Shown piece by piece: positions 11,664 through 22,151 of a DNA stretch of 64,000 nucleotides. The position numbers and the translations under genes were made by a program. The stretch's first letter is position 1; every line of letters begins with the position of its first letter. This DNA is from Macrotrachela quadricornifera. Its lineage: Eukaryota; Rotifera; Eurotatoria; Philodinida; Philodinidae. The stretch is taken from NCBI GenBank assembly GCA_022393335.1, contig JAJEKB010021191.1, positions 1,391,930-1,455,929 on the forward strand, given 5' to 3'. Below the pieces are notes generated by a model that saw only the letters and a program-made list of their open reading frames with translations, searched no databases and was not told the DNA's origin.

Positions 11664-12051
11664 ACTGACAATTTCATACTTATTCTAATAACTGTACACT
11701 TTTTATGATTGAAAACCTACTAATACTCACTATTCGCTTGATATTAAACAGACAAGATACCTTCATCACAAAGACATGTCTATCTATGCTTTCTTGCCAT
11801 AATGATTTACGTATCTCTATCTTCTCTCTTCAACATTGATTTGTAAAAGAATCTAAACATATCTCTGATTCCTGATAAGCAATAATAATATCAGATAAAG
11901 ATGGGCAGCGACTAAATGCACAAGAACATTGCTACTGTTAGAATTTATAGCAATAATATTCCATAATTATCAAATTCACATCTGTTTTGGAATCAACAAT
12001 GAGAAAATCTAGATAACTACCATTATTGAAATCACTAATAAGATGACATTT
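11664..12051. other. Intergenic, nothing recognised
   Basis: AT-rich spacer between the convergent LRR gene and the GPCR remnant. Confidence 0.5.
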
Positions 12052-13010
12052 TCATAAATCAAGTGATATTTGGTTAGTGTGCGTATTTTGATTCTCACCG
12101 AGTAATACTTGTTGAGCTCTTTCAGATAGACATTGCATTAAACCCAAGGTTGTCATAGTGAATTTCAATGCTTGTCGAATACAATGAATCATTTCAGCCT
12201 GAAATTTTCGACCAGTTAATGTATAAACATGAAAAGCCAGAACAATATTTGTATAGTAAAGTAAACGAAAGAGATTGTATGCAAAATTATAAATAGCTAG
12301 TCCAGTTGGAGAAAGTTTATATTGAAATATCACGATAGCAATGACATTAAATAAAGCCAGAGCAAAATAAGGAGTTGAAATCAGAGTTGTATTGAGCATT
12401 TGAAATAAACGCATGATTAACAGTTGGCGATCATGAGAACATAAATGTTCGTGCCATGCATTGTCATGTTGCAAATATTATAAATCGTCAAAATATCAAA
12501 GATTCCCATTAACATAATTGGCAAAACACAGGAAATAGTTGGAGCAAGAAAACTTGAAAACAGAATGTATTCATATGGAGAGAAAATATGATTGATTCCA
12601 GCAGTAGTCGAACCTGTTTTAAAGTAAATAAATATATGTACATAACTTAAAAAAATCAATATAATTATCATGATAATTATCTGTCGAGCCATTGCTAAAC
12701 TACTTATTTGACGGAGTCGTGCACTTGCTGAGTTTGACAGATATCGATCAGTACTGGCAAGAACGATAGACCATAGAGCAAGGTTAAGCAGTGAATAGAT
12801 GAACCAATTGCGCAGTTTTACATAAGACAATATCTATTTTTGATGGATCTCAGTTCCATGTACTGACAAGATACCGTGAAAGTGAGACAATATCAATGAT
12901 AAAACAATTATTTATTGAACCCATCAAAAAATAGAGTAAACATGAATAGTTACGTAAATCACGATTGTGACTGTGATTGAAGCAAAACTTCATAAATATA
13001 ATCTTAGCAA
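12052..13010 (-). pseudogene. Decayed rhodopsin-like GPCR
   Basis: The minus strand preserves most of a bdelloid-type receptor in pieces. From about 12960 to 12856 one frame gives LRNYSCLLYFLMGSINN, with the TM2-TM3 Cys, and then runs into TGA. It continues DPSKIDIVLCK and shifts frame into LRNWFIYSLLNLALW, with STDRYLSNS as the DRY block and TM4-TM5 following (to 12417). A further shift near 12440 leads to SHDRQLLIMRLFQML (TM6) and TM7 up to the end near 12052. A clear TM1 is missing. At least one stop and two one-base shifts make it a pseudogene; the shifts lack splice sites. Sequencing error could explain one of them but hardly all. Confidence 0.75.
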
Positions 13011-13189
13011 ATATGTGCAAAACCTTAAATATTTATTTCAGAAACATCAACATTAAAAAATCTCTTACACTTCTTCACTTTCAATATCAACAAAACATTC
13101 ATTATTACTTTAATTGTCGAAGAAATCAGTTTCTTTGTTCTTTTTTTTAATTGGTTTATCATTTCAGATGATTGTGTCATATTTTCGTT

Positions 13190-13937
13190 TAACATTCAAA
13201 CTATCACTTGGTTTAATACAACTAACAGTAAATTTTTCTTTCAAAACCTATTTTGGTTCTTTTATCCGTAACAGTAGTTTTACACGAAGAAAATTGTCTC
13301 TCTACTGTTGTATTTGAAGCTAATATATCACAAGCATTTGATGCAACTAATAGAAATGTCATTTTCATCACCTTCCATCACTAGCATAGATGCTAAATAA
13401 TTTTTAAATTCTCTATCGGTATCATTCCTTTCTGGTACTGAAGGTGAAGGTGGTCTGTCAAAGACTTCTCATAATAATGTATCATGTGCATCTAGACGAA
13501 GAGATCTTGTACTTAGTGTTAAAGATGAAAATGGTGTTGATAATAAACATAAAATTGAATTTGTTGATGATGTTATTGAGGAAACTGGAACAAGTGATGA
13601 ACTTATAGATGAAGAATGATTATAACGCTTACATGTTTCTTGTTTTAATAAAAATAAAGCACGATCTTTGAATTGAGGAGTTTTATGTAAATGTTTATTG
13701 GTTGAGTAAAGTATTGCAGCAATAAGATGCTGATTAGTTTTTTCCTCATTTTTCATCTAAACGTTCATCTAAGTAGTAAAAAGTAATAAAATACTAAAAG
13801 ATTATGTTGGTAATTTTGTATATTTCATAGCAAAGAAGGATTTCACTTGCTTAATAACTTCATCATCATTTTTATCAATTATACATTTGTTGATCAAATA
13901 TTGTTTGAGTGGTAATACATAATGGGTTGTCAGTCAC
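13190..13937 (-). pseudogene. hAT transposase remnant (C-terminal half)
   Basis: Several minus-strand frames together resemble the end of a hAT-superfamily transposase. They include THYVLPLKQYLINKCI with DEVIKQVKSFFAMKY (about 13937-13810), HLIAAILYSTNKHLHKTPQF (from 13756), EVFDRPPSPSVPE with DREFKNYLASML, and finally a dimerisation-type block DILASNTTVERQFSS followed by VTDKRTKIGF (about 13310-13230). In hAT proteins this last block is the conserved ATS-x-x-SER-x-FS region. Frame changes and stops separate the pieces, and the DNA-binding and RNase H parts are not visible. It abuts the broken GMC gene. Confidence 0.55.
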
Positions 13938-14690
13938 TTATTGCTTAACGCTTGAAGTACTACAGCGCTCAAAATCATTTCCTTTTTTGCTTTGATTATT
14001 AATAATTGTCCATTTTCTCCATTATAGAGTTCTACACCAATGGCACTGTATTGTCGTCCTTCATTATTCGATGAACAAATACGAATGTACGAACTATAAG
14101 ATTTTCTTTGTCGTAACTATGAATGAAATCTGCATTTGAAAATCGTTTTCCCTTGTAAACACTGCGTGTTGCATGTCCAACACTTACAATAATTCTCAAA
14201 TCAACAAAAGTTTATTAGAAAAAAATATTACTAACCTTTATATTCACCTTGTACAAACATATCTGGTCTGTAATCAAATCCACGATCAATAAGTGATTCA
14301 AGTACATTTTTAGAGATAGGAGGGATTCGATATACTGAAGTATGTGAAGATTCATTCGTGCTATGATAAGTCATATCTGTTTGATGCCATTCAGATGGAT
14401 GAAATGTTTCAAAAGCTTTAAAGAATGGTAATGTATCATTTATTGCACTAGAACCATCGAGCAAGCGGCCTTGTGAAAAAGTTACAATACGATTGTTAAT
14501 TTGCATCATTGCCCAGGCATCTGGAATTTCACTTTGAGCTAGACCATAGTTGCTGTTACCTACTTCGAGAAGGCATACAATGAAGTTGATATTTGCTTCT
14601 ACTACACGTCGAGCAACAACTGAATCACTAGTTCGCACTTCCAATGATAATATAATCATAAGTAAGCATATCTTCTTTTATTTCAGTCAT
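13938..14690 (-). pseudogene. GMC oxidoreductase, N-terminal half, broken
   Basis: Reading from an ATG at 14690, the first frame gives MTEIKEDMLTYDYIIIGS, the start of an FAD-binding Rossmann fold. A one-base shift after IIIGSA leads into SDSVVARRVVEANINFIVCL and LEVGNSNYG. GRLLDGSSAIND (about 14460) is the GMC signature block (GKVLGGSSAIN in the family). After a possible 41-nt intron (14195-14235, phase not matching) the protein resumes with ATRSVYKGKRFSNADFIH and ENLIVRT, then shifts again to GVELYNGENGQLLI and KKEMILSAVVLQAL, where the family has LSAGVL. The substrate-binding C-terminal half, including the catalytic His, is missing and a hAT remnant begins at that point. Choline/alcohol dehydrogenase-like ancestry is likely. 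This copy cannot make a functional enzyme. Confidence 0.75.
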
Positions 14691-14922
14691 TTTTTAAAAT
14701 AACTGAGTTCGTCTTGTTTCAATACGTGTATGCAATAAAAATATAGTTGAAAAAGTAGAACGAACAGTCATCAAAACAGTAGAGGAGAGAGAGAGAGCAG
14801 ATAAGAATGGTATACTTTTTTTATTACTCTTTCAAAAAACAAAAGAGGACGGAGATACATAAGATGCATTGCAAATAGAAACATGTAGATTATGTTATGA
14901 AAATTGACACATTAGACTGTGT

Positions 14923-16473
14923 TTAAAAACGAATTGTTGTCGGTAATTCTTTTTCCAATTCATTGCCGTATACCACAGGTATATGAATCATTGTATGTGA
15001 TGCATCTGTAGGTGTAGTATCAATGTTCGATTTTTTTTCCTCTTCATTGGCTGCAGATGATGTTGGTACACGACAGAATACAAGAGCAACAATAACACCG
15101 AGACCACTAAGACCAATACCAACATATAAGGCACCACGATAACCATCTAATACCGTATTTCCTCTTTTCAACAATTCACTCTCAACAGTTCCTGCAATTC
15201 CCAAACCAAAAGAAATAGACCAATTAATGACTGTATTAACCAAACTAGCTGCGACACCTTGTTGATCTATCGGCATTGTATTACTTACAATTAGAGATGC
15301 AGCAGGAAAACTAATATCCATTCCAAATGGCGTCACTAAAGTCGATACAAATACTTGTGCCCAATAGCTTTGTTGGGCAGGCATGGTACCAATGAGAATA
15401 TTTCCAATACAAAAGCCAAGCATAGATGCCATGAGTAGAAAATGTGCAGGTACACGACCATACAGTTGAGATACAGAAAGTGTTGCTGCAAGACCAGAAA
15501 GAATGACTGGAGATACCATTGCTGTTGTTAATAAAGGAGTTGCACCACGGATGACTTGAAGAAATTGAACAAGATAATAAATAAATATACCAAAACTGGA
15601 CCAACCTAAAGCAATACATGCAAGAACACCAGGAAAACCTTTGACTGTCCAAATAGATAATGGCATGATTGGTTCTTTTATTTTCATTTCAATAATAACA
15701 AATAAAATAATCAATAAAACACTCACAATTAATAGGACATAAACATAGGGTTTGTCCCAACCACTAACTGGTCCATGATTCCAACAATAGATAAAAAGTG
15801 TCAAACCCGATAATCCAGTGATACTACCCCAGATATCTGTTTTACCTTGAGGGTGAACGGCTGGTGCTAATTCTTCAGGTACAATTAAATAAGCTAGAAT
15901 AGTCAAAAAAATACAGAAAAAAGCCAGTACCCATTGTCCCCAAGGCCACCATGATAATTGAGCAAATAGACTTCCAAATAGAGCACCAACAACAAATCCA
16001 CTTGGTGCTGTTGCTCCGAACATGACAAAAACAAATGATTTTCGTTTTCCAGGTGGATAAGTTCTAGCAAAAAGGGCAGCTGCATTGGGTAGTAGTGTCG
16101 CAGGACCTATTCCTTGTAAAGCTCTCATGATGTTAAAATAGACTTCATTCTTTACATATGCACCTAGACCAGTAAAGGCACTAAATATTGCAAATATCAC
16201 ATATCCAATGATGAGTAATGATTTATGTCCATAAATATCACCTAATCGTCCTGTGACCATAATGAAAATACCAACCGTTAAAGAATATGAAGCTAATGTC
16301 CAGGGTAACTTCGCAGCATCATTAATGCCCATATCATTTCCAATAATATGAAGTGGAACAAGAACATTTCCTAAAGCTGCTTGACAAAGTAATTGCGAAC
16401 AAGAAAGAACCGCAACATAGACGATTTCATGAGCAAAATTACGAAAACACGATGGTCGTTCATCAAAATGCAT
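14923..16473 (-). CDS. MFS transporter, DHA2-like, fungal-type
   Basis: An intronless 516-residue protein with about 14 hydrophobic segments. GRLGDIYGHKSLLIIG (about residues 75-90) is the MFS loop 2-3 motif. RALQGIGPATLLPNAAAL (TM4) fits the family's motif B, and GATAPSGFVVGALFGSLFA is a motif C-like TM5. WNHGPVSGWD in the middle is typical of fungal members. Length and TM count fit the DHA2 drug/H+ antiporter family (14 TM) rather than the 12-TM DHA1 type. The tail is polar. It probably exports organic compounds across the plasma membrane by proton exchange; the substrate is unknown. Fungal-style sequence and lack of introns beside metazoan GPCR genes suggest horizontal transfer. That is inference and needs a tree. 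Confidence 0.9.
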   Translation of the reverse strand: MHFDERPSCFRNFAHEIVYVAVLSCSQLLCQAALGNVLVPLHIIGNDMGINDAAKLPWTLASYSLTVGIFIMVTGRLGDIYGHKSLLIIGYVIFAIFSAFTGLGAYVKNEVYFNIMRALQGIGPATLLPNAAALFARTYPPGKRKSFVFVMFGATAPSGFVVGALFGSLFAQLSWWPWGQWVLAFFCIFLTILAYLIVPEELAPAVHPQGKTDIWGSITGLSGLTLFIYCWNHGPVSGWDKPYVYVLLIVSVLLIILFVIIEMKIKEPIMPLSIWTVKGFPGVLACIALGWSSFGIFIYYLVQFLQVIRGATPLLTTAMVSPVILSGLAATLSVSQLYGRVPAHFLLMASMLGFCIGNILIGTMPAQQSYWAQVFVSTLVTPFGMDISFPAASLIVSNTMPIDQQGVAASLVNTVINWSISFGLGIAGTVESELLKRGNTVLDGYRGALYVGIGLSGLGVIVALVFCRVPTSSAANEEEKKSNIDTTPTDASHTMIHIPVVYGNELEKELPTTIRF

Positions 16474-19400
16474 TGTAATTTTTTTGTATACGTTCGTTGA
16501 CGATTAAACGCTGTTTTATAATACCTCTATCCTTATCGTTCGAACACACAGGTACAATTTCTTTAGTCATTCAAGCGAATAATGTCCTTTTATTCACATC
16601 ATGATGATGCACTTTGACGACAAAAAAAAATGTGCTTCGTCATTCTTAACAATCCGAAAGTATTAGACATGTCGAGTTTGAATTTAGTACATTTAATATT
16701 AAATTGCTTTGAAGCAAACCGAGCTGCTAACGAGGCTACTGATAAATGAATGCCGAAGAGTAATACCAGTCAATGATGTATACAAACGAAGATGGTATCG
16801 AATAAAAGAGGTAAGAATGAGAAATGATGATGTCATGTCAACAAAAATATTTAATATAAATCTAAAACAAAGTATTATTAGCATATACATATCCTAATTT
16901 CTCACGATATCACCTTTTGTGCATTTTGACATCTTATTAAATAGATTACAAGAACAATTGTCATTGGAGGAACATTCGTTTTGCTCAATTCTGAAAAATG
17001 AGTATTATCGAAGATTGAATTTTAAAGTTTGGTAACATCAAATGAGCCAGTAATTTCATTTAAAAAACCGACAAATAAATTACGTTTTGGTTAAAAATCG
17101 AGCAATAGTCTATTTTTTATTGATATACGTTTGTCATTTTTCTGTTCATTATATATGAATATAAGGTAGCCAATTATGAATTACCAACACTTCTATAAGA
17201 TACAAATATTTATGAGTATGTGATACATATATGGATAGTAGTACGCGCAAACAATGATTATATTTAACGGTATAACTATATTATAAATGTGTATGATATT
17301 TGAACATGATGAGAATGTTTTTTCTGCTGTAGTAAGACAAATGACTATATCAACTCTTTCTAATGATCTCGTTAATATTAAATAATCGTTGTTTTGTAAA
17401 AATTATATTCAATCTTTTATAACGTAATTAATACAGATTGATTGTCTGCTATAAAAAAAAGACAGAAATAACATTATTAGATTAAGAACATAATATGTTC
17501 TACTGCTTTTTAGATAATTTTAATCTGTTCAGATCTATGAGAATTGAAATTTTTCTATTTGATAAAGTAAACTGTCAATGTCAATCTATATAAGATCCAT
17601 TAAAGACACAGAAGGTTTTATTAGTTGTTTTCAAATTCAATATCTTATTTGTTATTGTTGCTCGGTAATTCTTTTAGTAACTGAAGCTCAAATTATACAA
17701 AAAGATAAATATGAAGAAAATCTTCTTTGTCTACAATGAATCTTAAATAAATATATACATCTTCATGTTACTTTATCAAAATGGTAGAAATTCGGCTTCG
17801 ATAGTTCTCAACAATATGCAGTTATTCGAAAAAAAGTAGAGTACATTACATTTCTAACCCGAGAATAATTTCGAAATAAAATCGTGTTTTTTTTTCTTTG
17901 TTTTCTACAAAATACATTCTTTTAATAATAAATAATATCATATCTAATGCTTACCATGTTTTAGATTAATATTAATTAATATAATGTGCATCCAATTAGT
18001 TCAAAAAAATCTGGTAATTCATGCTCTATATTTCATACCCATGTGATATAAACCGGCGGTTTTTTTCGATAAACCAATGCTGGTATGTGCAACTAGCTAA
18101 TACCGTTTGCTGCTATTTTTTGAATGTTTGTATAGCAAAATTTAACAAATATTTTCAGATTCATATGATTTTTATTTCACAAAAACAAATAAACAAAACA
18201 ATAGTGAGACATAAATTCAGAAAAAAAAATTCTCAAAGAATTAGTATAAAAAGTGAATATAAAAAAAGACAATGTTTACTTGAATTTTATCATCATTAAA
18301 ATGTATTCGTGTCTTTCAGCAAGTAAAAAAAACAAATAATACAGCACATGGGCACATGTACATGTGTACATATATGTATCTTTTTTTTTTCTATTCTGTA
18401 TAGCCATTCTCTTTCTCTTAAATATAGTTAGAGGTATAAGTCGACGTCTCAGTCGGCGGCGGCGGCTCGAGATTTTCTAACACAAAAGGGAAAATGATAC
18501 TGTAGAACGTTCTTATTAGGAATTAGATCAGAAGAATCATAAAAACTTCTCGAGTATCGAAAATATTCAAAAATTCAGGTTTTTGTTTATATGATGGCGG
18601 CGGCTTACATCTCTATATATAGTACATTAGAATATTAATCGATGAACTGCGGTTTATCACTGAAAGTGTTCCGATATTCGTGACATGAATCATGTTCATT
18701 TCAATCATAGCAGTATGATTAATATCAACAGCCGTTAGAGTTGATTCCTACATAATGAAAGATTCAGTTTGTGTCAAAGTAACATTATTAAAAGACTTTT
18801 TTTGCATTCCATTTTCAAATACAGTAAATGAGCAATGTATTTTTTTGTTACTTTACAAAATATTATTGATGTATTGTGTTGCTTTCCAATAAAATATCTT
18901 TTTCATAATAATAAAGATATCGAGAGACAATTTGCTGTTCATTGAAATATTTGATATAGAAAAAAGATTTGATTGAATCATTCTATTTACTTATTGAGTA
19001 ACTATGATATGAGATAGCACTAGATGATTAAACAACACTAGAAATAATTATATAAACGCCTAACGTGACATTTTTTTCCAATTTTGAGTTCATCAACACA
19101 CTAATAAGTGTTTCATATTACATATCTCCACTATATTCATAGACTCAAAAACAATCCATCAGTGACAAAATGATTGTGAATCGTATATTTGATCTAAAAT
19201 ATTGAAATTACAATCAAAAACAATTCTTTTCGTAGTTGTAGTGCTAAGAGTGGTAGTATTAGTGGTACTTATATTGATACAAATGAGTAGGTAGACATCA
19301 ACCGAAATTGCTATCAAGATGAATAAGCCACGCTACTGGACACTTTGTTTTATTAACATTAAATTTTTCTCGTTTTCTGTTAACAAAAGTAGAGTTTCAG

Positions 19401-20514
19401 CGAATAAATAACATGATTATAAGATTCTCAGTTAATGACTGAACAACATCGACATTGAATGATGAATCGATCGATTTGTCACGCTTCACCATCATCTATG
19501 TTATCAATGACGTATGTAAACGGTTCATGTTTTGTTCTATTTTATTGACTAGTGTCAATTTTGAGAGAGAATTAGTCGGTGATTTAACCATGAGTGATCT
19601 CGGAACAAATACCAAACGGTCAAATCGATACATATACACTCTCGATAAGATATACTAATGGCTAATGTAAATTTGTGCTTCACTTCTCATTCAATTTAAC
19701 AGGCTAACTTACCCAATCAATAGTACATTGCAATATCTCTTTTTTTTTTTCTTTTAATTAAAATTCTATGCAGTCATAAGGAATCATTTGTCTGCAAAGC
19801 AATAATGTCAATTAATTTTCCTCTCATATTGACTCAACGACGAAAATAAAAATAAAACAATGTGATTACGCCAATGGGCATACGACGTGAAACTATCCGT
19901 CGCAGTACAAACAGTCACAGAATCAAAATCATTATATTTTATCGTTAGTTTATACACCAGTAAGAAATCTATTTCGTCATTTTGATCAAATCAAAAGAAA
20001 GCCATACTGATATAACTTTGATTTCTTTGGATGAATTACATATAGGAATACTGTTTTGTTAGTTTTTCATTAGTATTTTTTTGTTACTTTCATTATTTTC
20101 TTGTTTGAAAGAGTCATTAAGACAAAAGTGTTTTGTGTCTAATTGTTCTTTAAAAATTCATCAATGTTTTATGAAAAGAAATTAGATCAAGAATAACCGT
20201 GGAATAGGGAAGCCGAATTTAAGATTGATTTCCATTTTCCTAAAGAGAGTGAAAGTGAGATAGAGTTGTTTTTATTACGAATTTGCTCTAGTTAGAAGAA
20301 TCATTGAATTTGAATTACGGTACAGTACAAATATTTTTGCATACAACACAAACAAAAAATATATGATGAAAAAGTATTAATTGGAGACTTTTTTATTTCA
20401 AAGCAAACTAATGTCGCATTAAAGAGAGGAAACAACAAGTTTAGTGTTATAACCATTAGCCAGTTTGAAACACTTGTAACATCTATTTTGATTAAAAATG
20501 TACAACTTACAACT
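16474..20514. other. 4-kb gene-poor AT-rich stretch
   Basis: No coding region, transposase or long inverted repeat is recognised. The only oddities are a short GC-rich patch near 18450-18475 (CGG repeats) and a small palindromic GT/AC patch near 18347-18380. The first few hundred bases should contain the promoter of the minus-strand MFS gene. Confidence 0.4.
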
Positions 20515-20522
20515 CACGAATA

Positions 20523-21078
20523 GAGGTCATGGCAAGTTCCTATTTCCAGGAAATTCAAATAAATCACTATTTAATGAATGTCATGGAAATTCACACTGTA
20601 GTGTAGGATAGACAGGACTAGACCATAGATGTGTAGTTTTTAAGCACGAAGCGATGATATGGGGTGATATGAGACGGAATAGAATGACATGGGATAGGAT
20701 GGAATGATATGAGACGGAATAGAATGAAATGGGATAGGATGGAATGATATGGGATGACAAAGGATGGGATGAGATGAGATGAAATGATATGGGATTGGAT
20801 GGAGCGACATCGGATGGGATGGGATGGGTTGAGATGGGATGGCATGGCATGGGATAGGATGAAATGATATGGGATGGCATGGAATGACATGGGATGGGAT
20901 GGGATGGGATGACATGAGATTTCCCACCCCATCCCATGTTAACCCATCCCATCTTATTTAAAAGCTACATATCTATTGTCTAGTTCTGTCTATCCTACTC
21001 TGCAATGTGGATTTCCATGAAATTCATCTAGTCATGATTTATTTGAATTTCCTGGAAATAGGAACTTGCCACCACATG
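20523..21078. repeat. Inverted-repeat element with pentanucleotide core
   Basis: Bases about 20531-20645 and 20955-21070 are inverted copies; the outer 10 bases are identical and mismatches are scattered inward. Between them (about 20655-20935) lies an array of GGGAT/GGAAT/GATAT-type 5-mers with frequent one-base variants. The octamer CACGAATA occurs directly outside both ends (20515-20522 and 21079-21086). An 8-bp target-site duplication would suggest a hAT-like MITE. Long open frames through the array (Ser/His/Pro-rich) are artefacts of the repeat. Confidence 0.75.
20655..20935. repeat. Pentanucleotide microsatellite (GGGAT-like)
   Basis: About 280 bp of degenerate tandem 5-mers, purine-rich on the plus strand, alternating GGGAT, GGAAT, GATAT and GACAT units. 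Its central position between the inverted repeats suggests expansion inside the transposon. Confidence 0.85.
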
Positions 21079-21086
21079 CACGAATA

Positions 21087-22151
21087 ACTTTACAACTGTG
21101 CATTATCAACATCTGCAGTGTGTGTAGATATATAGGCACCTTGCAAAACAAAATCGTAACTGTATGATTGACAGATAATCTTCGTACGAACTATGTTTAA
21201 AGATCCTCAAGATAACTTTCCAGAGTCTATCTACAGATAATCTGTATAATCTTTCAAAAACTTTATCGAAAGTGAGGGGATGAAGAGGAATTCTGACTAA
21301 ATTTTAGGAACTATTAGAAACGGTTTATATGAATGTTTTTGGTGGCTAATGAGGGTAATAGGCATTACGCTATCGAGTCTATCTGTGTTTGTATTCTTTT
21401 AAAATTATTTTAGTCTAGAGGACTTCTTCGTATGTCAAAAATATGAATCATCAAGAGGTGACTCATTATCAACAGTACTCTCATAAGTAGTGACTTGTCT
21501 CCTGTTTTCACAAGAAAGAAAAAATCGACTGTTAACAACGAACAAAATACGTCAGTCATCGGCTGCGTATCAGATCTTTCTTTCCAAGTGAAAAGAACTC
21601 CTCACGTGTACCTTCCGTAAACACGTCTTTTTTATTCTGTGAGAAAAAATAATGCATATGCGTTTAACGTAAAATGTTAATGTTTCGAAAGAGCTAAATT
21701 TTTATGAATGACTTACTGGTCGAAGCTATGCTTCGAGAAATTATTATTTTAAAGAAACAACTGCCTTTTTAACTGAATTCTCCAATATGTCGTTTGGACG
21801 TATGTCGAAAATGGTCTCAGAATGCAGAAGAGACTTTTTCCCATTTCTATTGGCTCTGCTATCTTGTACAATAGATTTTTTTATTCAGCTTGAGGTTATT
21901 TCTAGCTTACAATTTTTGTATTAAATAGATGAAGATGTTTTGACAACTGTTTTCTGATAATATCTTAGAAGAATCTACAGGAGTGAGCGAAAGGTGGAGT
22001 GGGTTTTTCCCACTCATTCCTATATATATATATATGTATGAATGACAGAGGACATCTCAGAATATTTACTAGTAGAATTTTTTTACATTTAAATTCAATC
22101 AACGACGAAAAAGAGAATAGCAAACTATCCGTCCTTAAAGTAAGATTCAAA
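21087..22151. other. Intergenic upstream of flavoprotein gene
   Basis: No recognised feature except a short AT dinucleotide run near 22020-22035. It probably holds the promoter and 5' UTR of the next gene. Confidence 0.4.

Noticed and set aside
15311..15652. Minus-strand frame of 113 residues inside the DHA2 gene
   Set aside because: It is an alternative-frame shadow of the well-supported transporter.
18453..18475. CGG-rich patch as a CpG promoter
   Set aside because: No gene follows on either strand, so no function can be supported.
20581..20952. Three long overlapping minus-strand open frames rich in Ser, His and Pro
   Set aside because: They are translations of the pentanucleotide array; all frames stay open because the repeat lacks stop codons.
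21999..22151. Longer N-terminus for the flavoprotein
   Set aside because: The upstream frame begins on GTG and contains AT-repeat-encoded residues, so the ATG at 22152 is preferred.
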